DNA of 64,000 bases from Balnearium lithotrophicum (GTDB taxonomy: Bacteria > Aquificota > Aquificia > Desulfurobacteriales > Desulfurobacteriaceae): NCBI RefSeq assembly GCF_900182585.1, contig NZ_FXTM01000001.1:62001-126000 (forward strand), written 5' to 3'. Below the pieces are notes generated by a model. It had not been told where the DNA came from, searched no databases, and saw only the letters and a list, made by a program, of their open reading frames with translations. How positions within the stretch are numbered: the first letter of the stretch is position 1; every line of letters begins with the position of its first letter. Below are positions 35,317 through 44,806 of the stretch, piece after piece. The position numbers were made by a program, and so were the translations under genes.

Positions 35317-36248
35317 TGGGAATTTGGGAAGCTTTTAAAAGGAGATTTAGGGTAAGGGCAGAGCAGGATAAGCTTCTCATCGTAGACGGTGAGAAGATAA
35401 TGATACAGAAGTTTACTCTCTTTCAAAGGCTCCTCCACGTTGGTATCTTTTCAACGTTCATCTGGCAGATAATTACTGGATACCCCTTAAAGTTCTACGA
35501 TACAGCTTGGGCAAGGCCGATAATAGACTTGTTAGGTGGAATTCCTGGAGAGATGACAATTCACAGAATTTCCGGTTTCATCATGTTTTCAGACTTCCTC
35601 TTAACGGTTCTATACTTGATACTTATTCTCATAGCAAACTGGGATTTGGCAAAGAAGGACTTTTTCGGTTACTTTAAGATTGTTCCCGGACCAACCGACG
35701 TTACATTCGTTCACTACATTAAATATCTCTTAGGATTCAGGAAGGTTCCTCCAGATTGGGACGAGTACATCTGGGTCGATAAGTTTGACTTCTGGGCCGT
35801 TGGTTGGGGTATGCTTGCAATCGGTATTACAGGTTGGATACTCTGGCTTCCAGAGGTTTTTACTGGATTTCTTCACCTTCCGCCAGAAACTGTGCAGATT
35901 GCATACTTGATGCACTCTGACGAAGCTGTTTTGGCCTTAGGCTGGATAGCCTTAGTTCACATGTACATGGTTCACTACGGACCTAACAAGTTCCCGATGG
36001 ACTGGATTTGGCTTACAGGAACAGCCTCAGAGGTAGAGTGGATTGAGGAAAGACCAAGGAGCTACAGGAGAATTATTAAGGCTGTAGCTGAAAACGAACC
36101 CCACCTCTTAGAGAAGTATCCCTTTTTAAAGGAACGTTACGAGTTTGTCCGTGAAGTTGAGAAACTTCCAGAAGAAGAGATGATAGAGAAGATGCACGAG
36201 TACGCTCACCATCTCCTTGAAAAGGAAGTTGAAGGGAGGACTGCATAA
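35316..36248 (+). CDS. Di-haem cytochrome b membrane subunit
   Basis: A 310-residue protein with four or five membrane helices. The N-terminal ~30 residues are cytoplasmic and basic. Histidine ligands for two b haems are likely in LLHVGIFSTFIWQ (helix 1), MTIHRISGFIMF (helix 2) and ALGWIALVHMYMVHYG (last helix). This is the cytochrome b561/formate-dehydrogenase gamma-subunit fold (Ni/Fe-hydrogenase cytB family). It should oxidise or reduce menaquinone and exchange electrons with the c cytochromes on the outside. The C-terminal ~65 residues are soluble and acidic. Confidence 0.82.
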   Translation: MGIWEAFKRRFRVRAEQDKLLIVDGEKIMIQKFTLFQRLLHVGIFSTFIWQIITGYPLKFYDTAWARPIIDLLGGIPGEMTIHRISGFIMFSDFLLTVLYLILILIANWDLAKKDFFGYFKIVPGPTDVTFVHYIKYLLGFRKVPPDWDEYIWVDKFDFWAVGWGMLAIGITGWILWLPEVFTGFLHLPPETVQIAYLMHSDEAVLALGWIALVHMYMVHYGPNKFPMDWIWLTGTASEVEWIEERPRSYRRIIKAVAENEPHLLEKYPFLKERYEFVREVEKLPEEEMIEKMHEYAHHLLEKEVEGRTA

Positions 36249-36961
36249 TGAGAAAGTATCTAATAGCATTGTTACTCATATCAGCACCCTCTTTAGCTGT
36301 AGAGAGTCCTCTTCTCTCTGCTCCATCTGCTGATACATCAACTTGGGCTCAGAAACTTAAGGAGTTTAAGAGGCCTGAGTTACCAAAAGTAAAGGAGTAT
36401 CCTAAGCCGTTTCACTACGAAAACCAATACAGTTATAAAATGAACGATGTCTGTTCGGCATGTCATACATTTGCTGCACACAAGAAGGACAGAAAGTACT
36501 CACCGTTCTACAATGCCCACAGTACATTCATGAGCTGCAACACGTGCCACTTTGTTAAAGAGGGTTTGAACTACAGCTGGGCTGAAATAGACAAAGGAAA
36601 CGTAAAGCTTTTAAAGAGTGGTGATTTCTACGGATTAAAGTATATTAAAGTAGGAAACAGGATTATGCTCTCTGGAGAGGAGAGTAGTGCAAAAATAGTT
36701 CCCGTTTATGAGGGAAAACCTGTAGAGCTTCCTCTTAAGGGAAATGAAGAACTTTTAAAGGATGTCAATTCAGTTGCAAAAATGCACAATGCACTTACGG
36801 ATAATCCGTTAAAGTGTGAGGACTGCCATAAGGAAAATGGAGTTCTTAACTTTAGGGAACTTGGATTCTCAGAGGAGAGAATAAAGGACCTTGAACACAA
36901 CGAGGTTGTAAAGGGATTGAAGGAATACAAAACAATCCACTTCCCCAAATTTATCTGGTAA
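36248..36961 (+). CDS. Three-haem c-type cytochrome
   Basis: A 237-residue protein with a signal peptide (RKYLIALLLISAPSLAVE). It has three CxxCH sites: CSACH (about 76), CNTCH (about 98) and CEDCH (about 196). Further His residues (FAAH, NAHST, MHNAL) may be distal ligands. Haem density is low compared with its neighbours and a ~75-residue soluble part separates sites two and three. I do not recognise the family. It overlaps the cytochrome b stop and precedes the NHL protein. Confidence 0.8.
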   Translation: MRKYLIALLLISAPSLAVESPLLSAPSADTSTWAQKLKEFKRPELPKVKEYPKPFHYENQYSYKMNDVCSACHTFAAHKKDRKYSPFYNAHSTFMSCNTCHFVKEGLNYSWAEIDKGNVKLLKSGDFYGLKYIKVGNRIMLSGEESSAKIVPVYEGKPVELPLKGNEELLKDVNSVAKMHNALTDNPLKCEDCHKENGVLNFRELGFSEERIKDLEHNEVVKGLKEYKTIHFPKFIW

Positions 36962-36973
36962 GGGGTAGAGATA

Positions 36974-37780
36974 ATGAAGAAAGGATTTTTAACTGTTCTG
37001 TTTCTTGTTTTAATGGCAGTTACCACCGTTGCAGGAGAAATAAAGGGAAACTGGAAGTTCCCCTCTGATATAGCCGTTTCAAACGGGAAACTCTACGTCG
37101 TTGATGGTCTGAACAACAGAATTTCAGTCTACGACCTGTACGGTGAACATCTAACGGATATAAGGATTGATTCCCCTTACGGAATTTTTGCCTTTAACGG
37201 CCTTATATATACTGTAAGTCAAAAGGGAAAGCTTACAGTGATGGACGAAAATGGTGGCGTTGAAAAGGTTTTAAACCTCGAAGGAAGGCCTATCGATGTT
37301 GTTAAGATTGGTTCAAAACTCTTTGTAACAGATGGAAAGAGTGAATCTATTGATGTTTACGACCTTGACGGGAACCTTATAAGAAAAGTTGGTGGTAAAG
37401 GAACAGCTCCTGGAAACTTTGTCGGAATATTCCTGAGTGATGCTTCAAAGAATACGTTGTTTGTTGTTGACTCTGTAAATGCCAGGATTCAAGAGTTTAG
37501 TAAGGATGGAAGCTTTGTTCGTCAGTTTGGAAAGTTTGGAATTGAGGAGGGAGACCTCTTTAGACCCAAGGGAGTTGCTTACTGTGGAAATGGAAACTTG
37601 GTGGTTTCAGATGCCATAACTGGAGCTCTTCAGCTTTTCAACATTTACGGCGGTTTTGAAAGGGTAATAGCTAAAGGACTCTACTATCCAACAGCTGTTG
37701 CCTGTTACAGAGGAGAGGTATTTGTCCTTGAACCCCTCAAGAACAGGGTACTTACATTTAAAGTTCAAGGAGTCAAGTAA
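36974..37780 (+). CDS. Secreted NHL-repeat beta-propeller protein
   Basis: A 268-residue protein with a signal peptide (KKGFLTVLFLVLMAVTTVAGE). Five or six NHL-type blades are visible, with repeated patterns such as FPSDIAVSNGKLYVVDGLNNRISVYD and NTLFVVDSVNARIQEFSKDG; between them FVRQFGKFGIEEGDLFRPKGVAY is a classic blade boundary. It has no haem site. NHL proteins are found beside multihaem cytochromes in metal-reducing and syntrophic bacteria and are thought to hold complexes together. The stop touches the start of the 24-haem gene. Confidence 0.85.
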   Translation: MKKGFLTVLFLVLMAVTTVAGEIKGNWKFPSDIAVSNGKLYVVDGLNNRISVYDLYGEHLTDIRIDSPYGIFAFNGLIYTVSQKGKLTVMDENGGVEKVLNLEGRPIDVVKIGSKLFVTDGKSESIDVYDLDGNLIRKVGGKGTAPGNFVGIFLSDASKNTLFVVDSVNARIQEFSKDGSFVRQFGKFGIEEGDLFRPKGVAYCGNGNLVVSDAITGALQLFNIYGGFERVIAKGLYYPTAVACYRGEVFVLEPLKNRVLTFKVQGVK

Positions 37781-40452
37781 TGAGGAAATCACTGCTTCTT
37801 TTGCTGTCAATTTTGGTAGCACCTAACGTTTCAGAGGCAAAACTAAAAAAGAGTATGAAAAAGGAGTGTTTGGTCTGTCATGAGAACTGGCTCCTTGAGT
37901 CAAAGATAAAGTCACCCAATTTGCTAACCACAGAATCCTATAGGGCAGCTGATAAATTAATGTGTTTAACCTGCCACGATGGTTCAATGGCAGACGATAG
38001 GCTCACCTTTTTAGGTTTTAAACACTTCTCACATCCTGTTAATAAAAAAGTACCTGAAGATTTTAAGATGCCAAAAGGTTTTCCCCTTCAAAATGGAAGG
38101 CTCTACTGTGGAACGTGCCATACACCCCATACAAAAACGGGAAGTGAGAAGAAGTTAGACTACACATTTATGAGGGAACCGAACGTAAATTCCTCCCTCT
38201 GTATGAAGTGTCACAAGGAGAATGAGGAGCACGGTAGAAACCACCCAATCTTTAAGGAAGAAAGGGAACCCTTAAAGTTAGAGTATGCCCTTAAAATCGA
38301 AAAGTTGGGTGGAAAACTGACAGACGATGGAAAAGTTAGGTGTGAATCGTGCCACTCTGCCCACAGGGGAAGGGCTAAAAACGCCCTCATTGAAAGGGCT
38401 GACAACTCCCTCCTGTGTTCGGTATGTCACATTGAAAACGTTAATTCAAAGGAACATCCAAACTTTAGGAATCACCCCATACATAAGAAGTTACCTAAAA
38501 ATGCGGATGTTTCTTTCTTTAAGGAAAATAAAGCCGTTACAAAGTCCGTTGAATGTATGACGTGTCACAAGGTTCATAAAGAGGAGAATAAGCACCTCCT
38601 CGTAGCTAACGAGAGGAAACTCTGTATTCTCTGTCACGTTAGCGAGAAACCTGTCCTTAAAACAAAACACAACATAAGCGACAAGGGATGTAGCTCATGT
38701 CACATAGCTCATAAAGCAAAGGGAAGGAAACTGTGGAGTAGGGAGATTCCTGAAGATGCCTTTGACTATGCTGCACTGATTGAGGCACGAGGAAAAACCG
38801 ATATACTCTGTCTATCCTGTCACTATCCTGAACACGTTATAAACGGTAAGGAAGTTGAAACTGTTGGAACGTTAACCCACCCAACAGGTAAGAAGGTTGA
38901 AGGAAAGGTAAAGCTTCCTCTGCCTGGAGGAAGACTTGCCTGTACAACCTGTCATGACCCGCACCATTCGTTCAACAATAATCCAAAGGGTAAATTCCTT
39001 AGAAAGGAGAGGGTATCCTTATGTATAACCTGTCATAGGGAAGAAGCTGATGTTAAAAGGGGAGCTCACGGGGAGATAGATAAGAAAAGGTGGAAAAAGG
39101 GAGACTGTGCAGCATGCCATAACGTTCACAAGGCTAAGGGCGGTTATCTGTCAAGGGTAGTTTATGGAGAAATTTCACCTATGGAACCTCCCGTTGATGG
39201 ATTCTGTCTGGCGTGTCACGACCCAGAGGGTATGGCAAAACACAAGGTTAAGGAAAGTATCTTTAACGAGCACCCAGTAGGTGTTGATAACCCTACGGAT
39301 AAACTTCCTGGAAGGAAGGTTTCTTGTGCAACATGCCACAACCCCCATACCCATAAGGAAGAACTTCTGAGAATTCCCGTTAGAGAAAACTCTAAACTCT
39401 GTATTACCTGTCATACTGATGAGAACTTAACAAACAGTTCCCACGATATCCTTAAAAATAGGAACGTTAAGCTTTCAGAAAAAGAAAGAGAGGAGATTGT
39501 TAAACACGGTTCCTGTTCAATCTGTCACACTCCTCACAATCCTAAGTTTAAAGTTCTCTGGAGCCGAAAACCAGGAAAAGGAGAGACTATTGGAGAAAGG
39601 CTCTGTAGCTCTTGTCACTCTAAAGGAGGTTTAGCTGAAGACAGGACGATAGGTAGGTTTAGCCATCCGATTGGAGAGAAGGTAACCGAAAAGAACAGAA
39701 GTATGATACTAAACTCGAGGCTTCCTCTCGTTAACCAAATGACTGGTCATGTAGCAAAGAGAGGAGAGAAGGGTGTATTTGACTGTGCAACATGTCACGA
39801 CCCCCATAATGGAGCAGATAAAAAGAGATTGATAAGATATACGTTAGAAGGGGATAGTTTACTGTGTACAGCATGCCACAGGGCAGAGAGCAAGGTTATA
39901 GGAACAGACCACGATATGAGAGTGGTTAATAAAAACTTTAAGAATGCCCTTGGAAAGGTAGTCCTTAAAGATGGAGTCTGTTCTGCATGCCACGTTCCCC
40001 ATAAAGCTAAGGACAAATTACTATGGGCAACTGACATCAAGGAAATTTCCGGAAATAGAATGTCAGATTACTGTCTAACCTGCCACTCTAAATCAGGTGT
40101 TGCAAAGGATAAGGTAGTTAAGTTCTACTACCATCCTAAGAAGGATGTTACTGTCAGGAGCTTCGACAGACCCGGAAGGGAAGGTGATTGGCCTATTTTT
40201 GATAAAAATGGAAAGAGGGTACTCGCAGGTGGTGAAATTACATGTGAAACGTGCCACGACCCACACGTTTGGAGTAAGTGGGAGAAAAAACCACCTATGA
40301 AGCCTGTTGAAGGTAGTGCACTCAACAGCTTCTTAAGGAATAGGGACCTAAAAGGTAGTATCTGTGTGGATTGCCACGGTCTGGATGCTCTATTTAGGTA
40401 CAAAATGTTCCACTGGAAGAAAGCACACAGTAAGAAGCCCTCTTACAGGTAA
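37780..40452 (+). CDS. Twenty-four-haem c-type cytochrome with tandem repeats
   Basis: An 890-residue secreted protein (signal RKSLLLLLSILVAPNVSEA). I count 24 CxxCH motifs, from CLVCH near residue 30 to CVDCH near 865, about one haem per 36 residues. Modules repeat about every 140 residues: four copies of a CxxCHxxHKAK-type segment followed by LW/YLS (CSSCH, CAACH, CSICH, CSACH), alternating with GxxxCxTCHDPH segments. These pairs resemble the doubled-CXXCH (c3-like) fold. Such size suits a long electron wire in the periplasm or outside the cell. It has no catalytic domain and no anchor that I can see. Confidence 0.9.
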   Translation: MRKSLLLLLSILVAPNVSEAKLKKSMKKECLVCHENWLLESKIKSPNLLTTESYRAADKLMCLTCHDGSMADDRLTFLGFKHFSHPVNKKVPEDFKMPKGFPLQNGRLYCGTCHTPHTKTGSEKKLDYTFMREPNVNSSLCMKCHKENEEHGRNHPIFKEEREPLKLEYALKIEKLGGKLTDDGKVRCESCHSAHRGRAKNALIERADNSLLCSVCHIENVNSKEHPNFRNHPIHKKLPKNADVSFFKENKAVTKSVECMTCHKVHKEENKHLLVANERKLCILCHVSEKPVLKTKHNISDKGCSSCHIAHKAKGRKLWSREIPEDAFDYAALIEARGKTDILCLSCHYPEHVINGKEVETVGTLTHPTGKKVEGKVKLPLPGGRLACTTCHDPHHSFNNNPKGKFLRKERVSLCITCHREEADVKRGAHGEIDKKRWKKGDCAACHNVHKAKGGYLSRVVYGEISPMEPPVDGFCLACHDPEGMAKHKVKESIFNEHPVGVDNPTDKLPGRKVSCATCHNPHTHKEELLRIPVRENSKLCITCHTDENLTNSSHDILKNRNVKLSEKEREEIVKHGSCSICHTPHNPKFKVLWSRKPGKGETIGERLCSSCHSKGGLAEDRTIGRFSHPIGEKVTEKNRSMILNSRLPLVNQMTGHVAKRGEKGVFDCATCHDPHNGADKKRLIRYTLEGDSLLCTACHRAESKVIGTDHDMRVVNKNFKNALGKVVLKDGVCSACHVPHKAKDKLLWATDIKEISGNRMSDYCLTCHSKSGVAKDKVVKFYYHPKKDVTVRSFDRPGREGDWPIFDKNGKRVLAGGEITCETCHDPHVWSKWEKKPPMKPVEGSALNSFLRNRDLKGSICVDCHGLDALFRYKMFHWKKAHSKKPSYR

Positions 40453-40463
40453 GGAGGTAGACA

Positions 40464-40613
40464 ATGGCAAGGGAAGTTAGCTCAAGGGATATAGAGAAGG
40501 AAGCTTGGATAGTTCTTGCTGCAACTCTTTCTGTTCTACTACTGCCTATTTTGGGTGTCTGGTTTGTTAAATTTGTCCACTGGTACTCTCAATCCATATT
40601 CATGTGGCTCTAA
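40464..40613 (+). CDS. 49-residue membrane peptide closing the cytochrome operon
   Basis: A short gene with AAGGAGG seven bases before its ATG. The product begins with a polar, charged stretch (MAREVSSRDIEKEAW), followed by a single membrane helix (about 16-36, IVLAATLSVLLLPILGVWF) and an aromatic tail (VKFVHWYSQSIFMWL). It begins 12 bases after the 24-haem gene and is followed by the operon terminator, so it belongs to the operon. It could be a small subunit of the cytochrome b complex. I know of no family. Confidence 0.7.
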   Translation: MAREVSSRDIEKEAWIVLAATLSVLLLPILGVWFVKFVHWYSQSIFMWL

Positions 40614-40632
40614 GGGGTCTTTTCCCCTTTCC
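40612..40632. terminator. Terminator of the cytochrome operon and murB
   Basis: AAGGGG (40612-40617) and CCCCTT (40624-40629) form a stem with a TCTTTT loop, followed by TCCCTTT. It sits between the convergent operon end (40613) and murB (stop at 40635), so it may work in both directions. Confidence 0.65.
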
Positions 40633-40634
40633 CT

Positions 40635-41465
40635 TTACACTACTCTTACCTCCAATTCCAAATCTACTCCCTTTTGGCCTTTTACCTTCTCCCTTGCAGT
40701 TTCAACAATTTCAAGGAACTCTGAAAATGGAGCTCCCCCCTCATTTATCAAAAAGTTGGCATGGACCTCTGAAAACTTGAGATTTTTTAGCTTAAAACCT
40801 CTAAAACCGCACTCATCCAAGAGCTTTCCGGCAGAAAGTCCACTTGGATTTTTAAACGTTGAACCTGCAGTTTTCAGGTAGAACGGTGGATGTTTTTTTA
40901 GTCTTAAGTTCACTATCCTTTTTATCTTTTCACTTATACTATCATCTGGAACTACCTTAAAAGTTGCAGAAACTACAACTCCTCTCTCTGGAAATGGGGA
41001 ACTCCTATATTTAAAGCTATTCAGTATTTCCTCTCTGTTTAATCTTAAAACCTCACCCGATTCGATATCTAAATACTCTACAGAATAGAGAAAATCCTTA
41101 ATCTCTCTTCCGAATGCTCCAGCATTCTGAGCTACCAGTCCCCCTACGGTTGCCCTTGGAACTCCAGAAAGAAACTCGAATAGTGAAAACTTATTTTTTC
41201 TTTGGAGTCTTAAAACACAGGAAAGCGTAACACCTGCCCCTAACCTCAGAAGGTCCCCACTTAACGTAACATCCCTAAACTTTTCTAAGGAAATGAGAGG
41301 AGGTCCTTCATCGGAGAGAACGGCATTTGACCCACCTCCAACTACCCTCAAACCTTCTTTTAAGAGGGAGCGGAGCTCCGAGAGATTTTCAGGTACGTAA
41401 ACCTTTCTTGGAGCTCCTACTCCAATCGTTGTCAGCTCGATAGGATTTCTTACTTCAGCTTTCAA
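40635..41465 (-). CDS. murB: UDP-N-acetylenolpyruvoylglucosamine reductase
   Basis: A 276-residue flavoenzyme reducing UDP-GlcNAc-enolpyruvate to UDP-MurNAc in peptidoglycan synthesis. The FAD-binding [10 protein letters not shown] is near residue 41; [24 protein letters not shown] near 97 is the family signature. [10 protein letters not shown] and [14 protein letters not shown] lead to the catalytic Ser/Glu region. The end ([11 protein letters not shown]) is the type II pattern. It overlaps pyrG by 11 bases, so it is co-translated with it. Confidence 0.93.
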   Translation of the reverse strand: MKAEVRNPIELTTIGVGAPRKVYVPENLSELRSLLKEGLRVVGGGSNAVLSDEGPPLISLEKFRDVTLSGDLLRLGAGVTLSCVLRLQRKNKFSLFEFLSGVPRATVGGLVAQNAGAFGREIKDFLYSVEYLDIESGEVLRLNREEILNSFKYRSSPFPERGVVVSATFKVVPDDSISEKIKRIVNLRLKKHPPFYLKTAGSTFKNPSGLSAGKLLDECGFRGFKLKNLKFSEVHANFLINEGGAPFSEFLEIVETAREKVKGQKGVDLELEVRVV

Positions 41466-43074
41466 CTCTGTTTCTAAGTTCCTTTGCTGCTTTAATAAAG
41501 TTTAGAAAGAGGGGATGGGGGGTTCTCGGTCTTGATTTAAACTCTGGATGAAACTGGACAGCAACAAACCAGGGATGTTCTTTTATCTCAACAATTTCTA
41601 CCAACTTTCCGTCGGGAGAGGTTCCAGCTATAACGAGTCCAGCCTTTTCCAAAACATCCCTGAACTTATTGTTAAACTCGTACCTGTGTCTGTGTCTCTC
41701 AGAAATTTCCTTTACTCCGTAGGCCGAAAAGCTGAATGTTCCTTCCTTAAGAATACAAGGATATGCTCCGAGTCTCATAGTTCCGCCCTTCTCCTCAACG
41801 CCCTTCTGCTCCTCCATCAGGTCTATAACCGGATAGGGCGTTGTTGAGCTGAACTCTGCACTGTGGGCTCCCTCTAACCCCGCAACGTTCCTTGCAAATT
41901 CAATTACGGCACACTGCATTCCAAGGCAAATTCCAAAGAATGGAATTTTATTTTCCCTTGCGTACTTAACAGCCTTAATTTTTCCCTCAACTCCCCTCTC
42001 TCCAAATCCCCCTGGAACCAAGATCCCGTGAACGTCCGAGAGGAACTCCTCAGGGGAGTTTTCGTCAAGCTCTTCAGCACTTGCCCACTTAATTTCAACC
42101 TTCACATTGTTTGCTGCCCCTGAATGTACGAAGGACTCTACTATGCTCTTGTAGGCATCGGGAAGCTCAATGTACTTACCTACAAGTGCTACTCTTACAT
42201 TACCCTCCTTGGGTTTCTTTATCCTGTCAACAACCTCCTTCCAGTCGGAAAGGTCGGACTTTTCATAGGTAGGAATCTGAAGTTTTTCAACTATGAGTTC
42301 ATCAATTCCCTCCTTTTGAAGAACCAAGGGAACCTCGTATATCGTCTGTAAGTCCTTTGCCGTAACAATTTCGTTTTCCTTTAAGTTGGTAAAGAGGGCA
42401 ATCTTTTTCTTAACACTGTGTGGAATACTCCTTTCAGCACGACAGACGATAATGTCTGGCTGAATACCTATTGCCCGGAGCTCCTTAACCGAGTGCTGGG
42501 TAGGTTTCGTCTTTAACTCTCCGGCTGCCCTCACGTAAGGGACGTACGTAACATGGACGTATATAGCGTTACTCTTTCCCACCTCCGTTCCTAACTGCCT
42601 TATTGCCTCTAAAAAGGGGAGTCCCTCTATGTCCCCTACAGTTCCTCCAACCTCAACTATTACAACATCAACGTCTGTTGACATCAGCTTTTTTATCTTT
42701 TCCTTAATTAAATTTGTTACGTGGGGAATTACCTGAACGGTGCCCCCTAAAAACTCTCCCTTCCTCTCTTTTTGGATAATCTCCTGATAAATCTGACCGG
42801 AAGTTACGTTGTTTATTCTCCTCATTGTTGCATTTGTAAACCTCTCGTAGTGTCCCAAGTCCAAATCGGTCTCTGCTCCATCCTCTGTAACGTAGACCTC
42901 CCCATGCTGGTAAGGGTTCATCGTTCCCGCGTCGACGTTTAAGTAGGGGTCCAACTTCTGAATAGTTACCTTCAATCCCCTACTCTCTAAGAGTGTCCCT
43001 ATTGAGGCTGCCGTTATTCCCTTTCCAATTGAGGATAAAACTCCACCAGTTACGAAAATTAATTTTGAGGACAT
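41455..43074 (-). CDS. pyrG: CTP synthase
   Basis: A 539-residue two-domain enzyme making CTP from UTP and glutamine. The synthetase domain begins [23 protein letters not shown] and has [39 protein letters not shown]-type sequence near 42. The glutamine amidotransferase domain shows [19 protein letters not shown] (nucleophile Cys about 383) and [11 protein letters not shown] at the C-terminus. Size is normal for the family. It lies between kdsB and murB; CTP is a KdsB substrate, so the linkage makes metabolic sense. Confidence 0.97.
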   Translation of the reverse strand: MSSKLIFVTGGVLSSIGKGITAASIGTLLESRGLKVTIQKLDPYLNVDAGTMNPYQHGEVYVTEDGAETDLDLGHYERFTNATMRRINNVTSGQIYQEIIQKERKGEFLGGTVQVIPHVTNLIKEKIKKLMSTDVDVVIVEVGGTVGDIEGLPFLEAIRQLGTEVGKSNAIYVHVTYVPYVRAAGELKTKPTQHSVKELRAIGIQPDIIVCRAERSIPHSVKKKIALFTNLKENEIVTAKDLQTIYEVPLVLQKEGIDELIVEKLQIPTYEKSDLSDWKEVVDRIKKPKEGNVRVALVGKYIELPDAYKSIVESFVHSGAANNVKVEIKWASAEELDENSPEEFLSDVHGILVPGGFGERGVEGKIKAVKYARENKIPFFGICLGMQCAVIEFARNVAGLEGAHSAEFSSTTPYPVIDLMEEQKGVEEKGGTMRLGAYPCILKEGTFSFSAYGVKEISERHRHRYEFNNKFRDVLEKAGLVIAGTSPDGKLVEIVEIKEHPWFVAVQFHPEFKSRPRTPHPLFLNFIKAAKELRNRVES

Positions 43075-43800
43075 CTACACCTCTCCACAAAGGATTTTTT
43101 CTGCTCTTTTTAGGTCCTCCTCGGTGTCAACCCCAAAGGAGTCCTTTTCAACTATCGAAACGTAAATCTTCTCTCCGTTTTCAAGAATCCTGAGCTGTTC
43201 AAGTTTTTCCAACTCCTCAAGTTTTCCCCTTTCCCAGTTAACAAACCTTTCAAGGGCTTCTTTTCTGTAACCATAAATTCCAATGTGCTTTAAATAGTTT
43301 TTAGGTTTAACTTCCCCATCTCTAACATAAGGGATAGGGCTTCTTGAAAAGTAGAGAGCCTTCCCCTTTTTATCCAAAACAACTTTAACCATAGAAGGGT
43401 CCTTTACATCCCCAATACTCTTAAAGGGGGTTGCAACAGTTGAGAAAAGAGCTCCAGACTTTAGAGCTCTGTAAACAGCCTCTATGTGCTCCCTATCTAC
43501 AAATGGCTCATCTCCCTGAACGTTGACGATAAATGGAAAGCTCTCATCTTTGGTAGCGTAGTAGACCCTGTCCGTCCCGCTTGGGAGCTCCGAAGGGGTT
43601 AACTTTCCCCTAACTCCAAGCTTTAAAACTGCGTTCAAGACTCTTTCGCTGTCGGTAGCAACTAAAATATTTGAAGTTACCCTCTTAACCGCTTCAACCA
43701 CCCAGCATATTAAGGGCTTTCCACAAATTTCCCTGAGGGGCTTTTCAGGGAGCCTCTGTGAGCCTATCCTTGCCGGAATTACAACCAACAAGTCTTCCAT
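43075..43800 (-). CDS. kdsB: CMP-KDO synthetase
   Basis: A 241-residue nucleotidyltransferase that activates KDO with CTP for LPS inner-core synthesis. I take the ATG at 43800, with AAAGG six bases upstream; the longer frame from 43824 would overlap purQ by 23 bases. The N-terminus LVVIPARIGSQRLPEKPLREICGKPLI is the family signature, followed by FIVNVQGDEPFVD and YFSRSPIPYVRD. KHIGIYGYRKEAL is typical of KdsB. With LptD/LptE it shows that this is an LPS-bearing organism. Confidence 0.93.
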   Translation of the reverse strand: MEDLLVVIPARIGSQRLPEKPLREICGKPLICWVVEAVKRVTSNILVATDSERVLNAVLKLGVRGKLTPSELPSGTDRVYYATKDESFPFIVNVQGDEPFVDREHIEAVYRALKSGALFSTVATPFKSIGDVKDPSMVKVVLDKKGKALYFSRSPIPYVRDGEVKPKNYLKHIGIYGYRKEALERFVNWERGKLEELEKLEQLRILENGEKIYVSIVEKDSFGVDTEEDLKRAEKILCGEV

Positions 43801-43801
43801 T

Positions 43802-44497
43802 TTAAACCTTTGTAATGCTTTCAACTATTGATTTAAACATCCTAAGTCCATCCTCAGAGCCCAGAATGGCTTCAGAAGCCCTTTCCGGATGGGGCATCAG
43901 TCCAAAGACGTTTCCCCTTTTGTTGCATATACCTGCAATGTTGTTTAGAGAACCGTTTGGATTGTAATCCTCCGAAACGACCCCCTCTGGTGAGCAGTAC
44001 CTCACTACAACCTGACCGTTTTCTTCAATCTCCTTTAACGTTTCCTCAGGACACGTGTAGTTCCCCTCAGCGTGGGCTATAGGTATTTTCAGGACTTCTC
44101 CCTTTTTATAAAGACGTGTAAACGGTATCTCATTGTTCTCAAGTCTTAGATGGACAAACTTACAGATAAAGGAGAGTGTTTTGTTTGGAAGCATTGCACC
44201 AGGAAGGAGCCCTGCTTCAAGGAGAATCTGAAATCCGTTACAGATTCCCATTACAAGTCCACCCTTTTCTGCAAACTCACAAATGGCTTCAGTAATAGGG
44301 GAAATTTTTGCCATAGCTCCGGCTCTTAAATAGTCTCCGTAGGAAAATCCCCCCGGAATAATGATGCAGTCAACGTTTTTCAAGTCCCTCTCCGAATGCC
44401 AAAGGTAAACAGCCTCATGTCCTAAAACACTTTCAACGACCCATCCAACGTCCCTATCACAGTTACTTCCTGGAAAAACTGGTATTCCAACTCTCAT
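43802..44497 (-). CDS. purQ: Phosphoribosylformylglycinamidine synthase subunit PurQ
   Basis: A 231-residue class I glutamine amidotransferase that feeds ammonia to PurL in step four of purine synthesis. The start [15 protein letters not shown] and [17 protein letters not shown] are family marks. The nucleophile Cys is in [22 protein letters not shown] (about 85), and the His/Glu pair in [13 protein letters not shown]. It shares one base with purS (stop/start). purL is not adjacent. Confidence 0.95.
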   Translation of the reverse strand: MRVGIPVFPGSNCDRDVGWVVESVLGHEAVYLWHSERDLKNVDCIIIPGGFSYGDYLRAGAMAKISPITEAICEFAEKGGLVMGICNGFQILLEAGLLPGAMLPNKTLSFICKFVHLRLENNEIPFTRLYKKGEVLKIPIAHAEGNYTCPEETLKEIEENGQVVVRYCSPEGVVSEDYNPNGSLNNIAGICNKRGNVFGLMPHPERASEAILGSEDGLRMFKSIVESITKV

Positions 44498-44754
44498 TAC
44501 TTCACCTCTTCGATTTCGTAGGAATACTCTTCAATAACGGGATTTACGAGGAACTTCTTCGCCATCTCCTCAATTTCCCTCTTTACCTCATCCTCGTTAC
44601 TTGCTTCTATTTCCATTGTTATAAACTTTCCTACTCTAACGTTTCTTACCCTTTCAAAACCCAACTGATGGGCAGCCTTTTCCACTGCAACACCTTGAGG
44701 GTCAAGAACTCCCTGTCTATAGCTGATGAATAACTTCACCAAATAAATCGCCAT
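44497..44754 (-). CDS. purS: Phosphoribosylformylglycinamidine synthase subunit PurS
   Basis: An 85-residue subunit bridging PurQ and small PurL. The true start is the ATG at 44754, with AGGAGAGG five bases upstream. A frame reaching 44838 adds 28 hydrophobic residues that are foreign to the family and lie in the intergenic region. [31 protein letters not shown] and [13 protein letters not shown] are the usual PurS pattern. Confidence 0.92.
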   Translation of the reverse strand: MAIYLVKLFISYRQGVLDPQGVAVEKAAHQLGFERVRNVRVGKFITMEIEASNEDEVKREIEEMAKKFLVNPVIEEYSYEIEEVK

Positions 44755-44806
44755 TTTTCCTCTCCTGGCATATTTTTTCACTTGAATTATAGACAATAGG
44801 AGAGAA

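Noticed and set aside
36706-40403. Minus-strand open frames within the cytochrome genes
   Set aside because: Mirror frames of CxxCH-rich coding sequence; no independent support.
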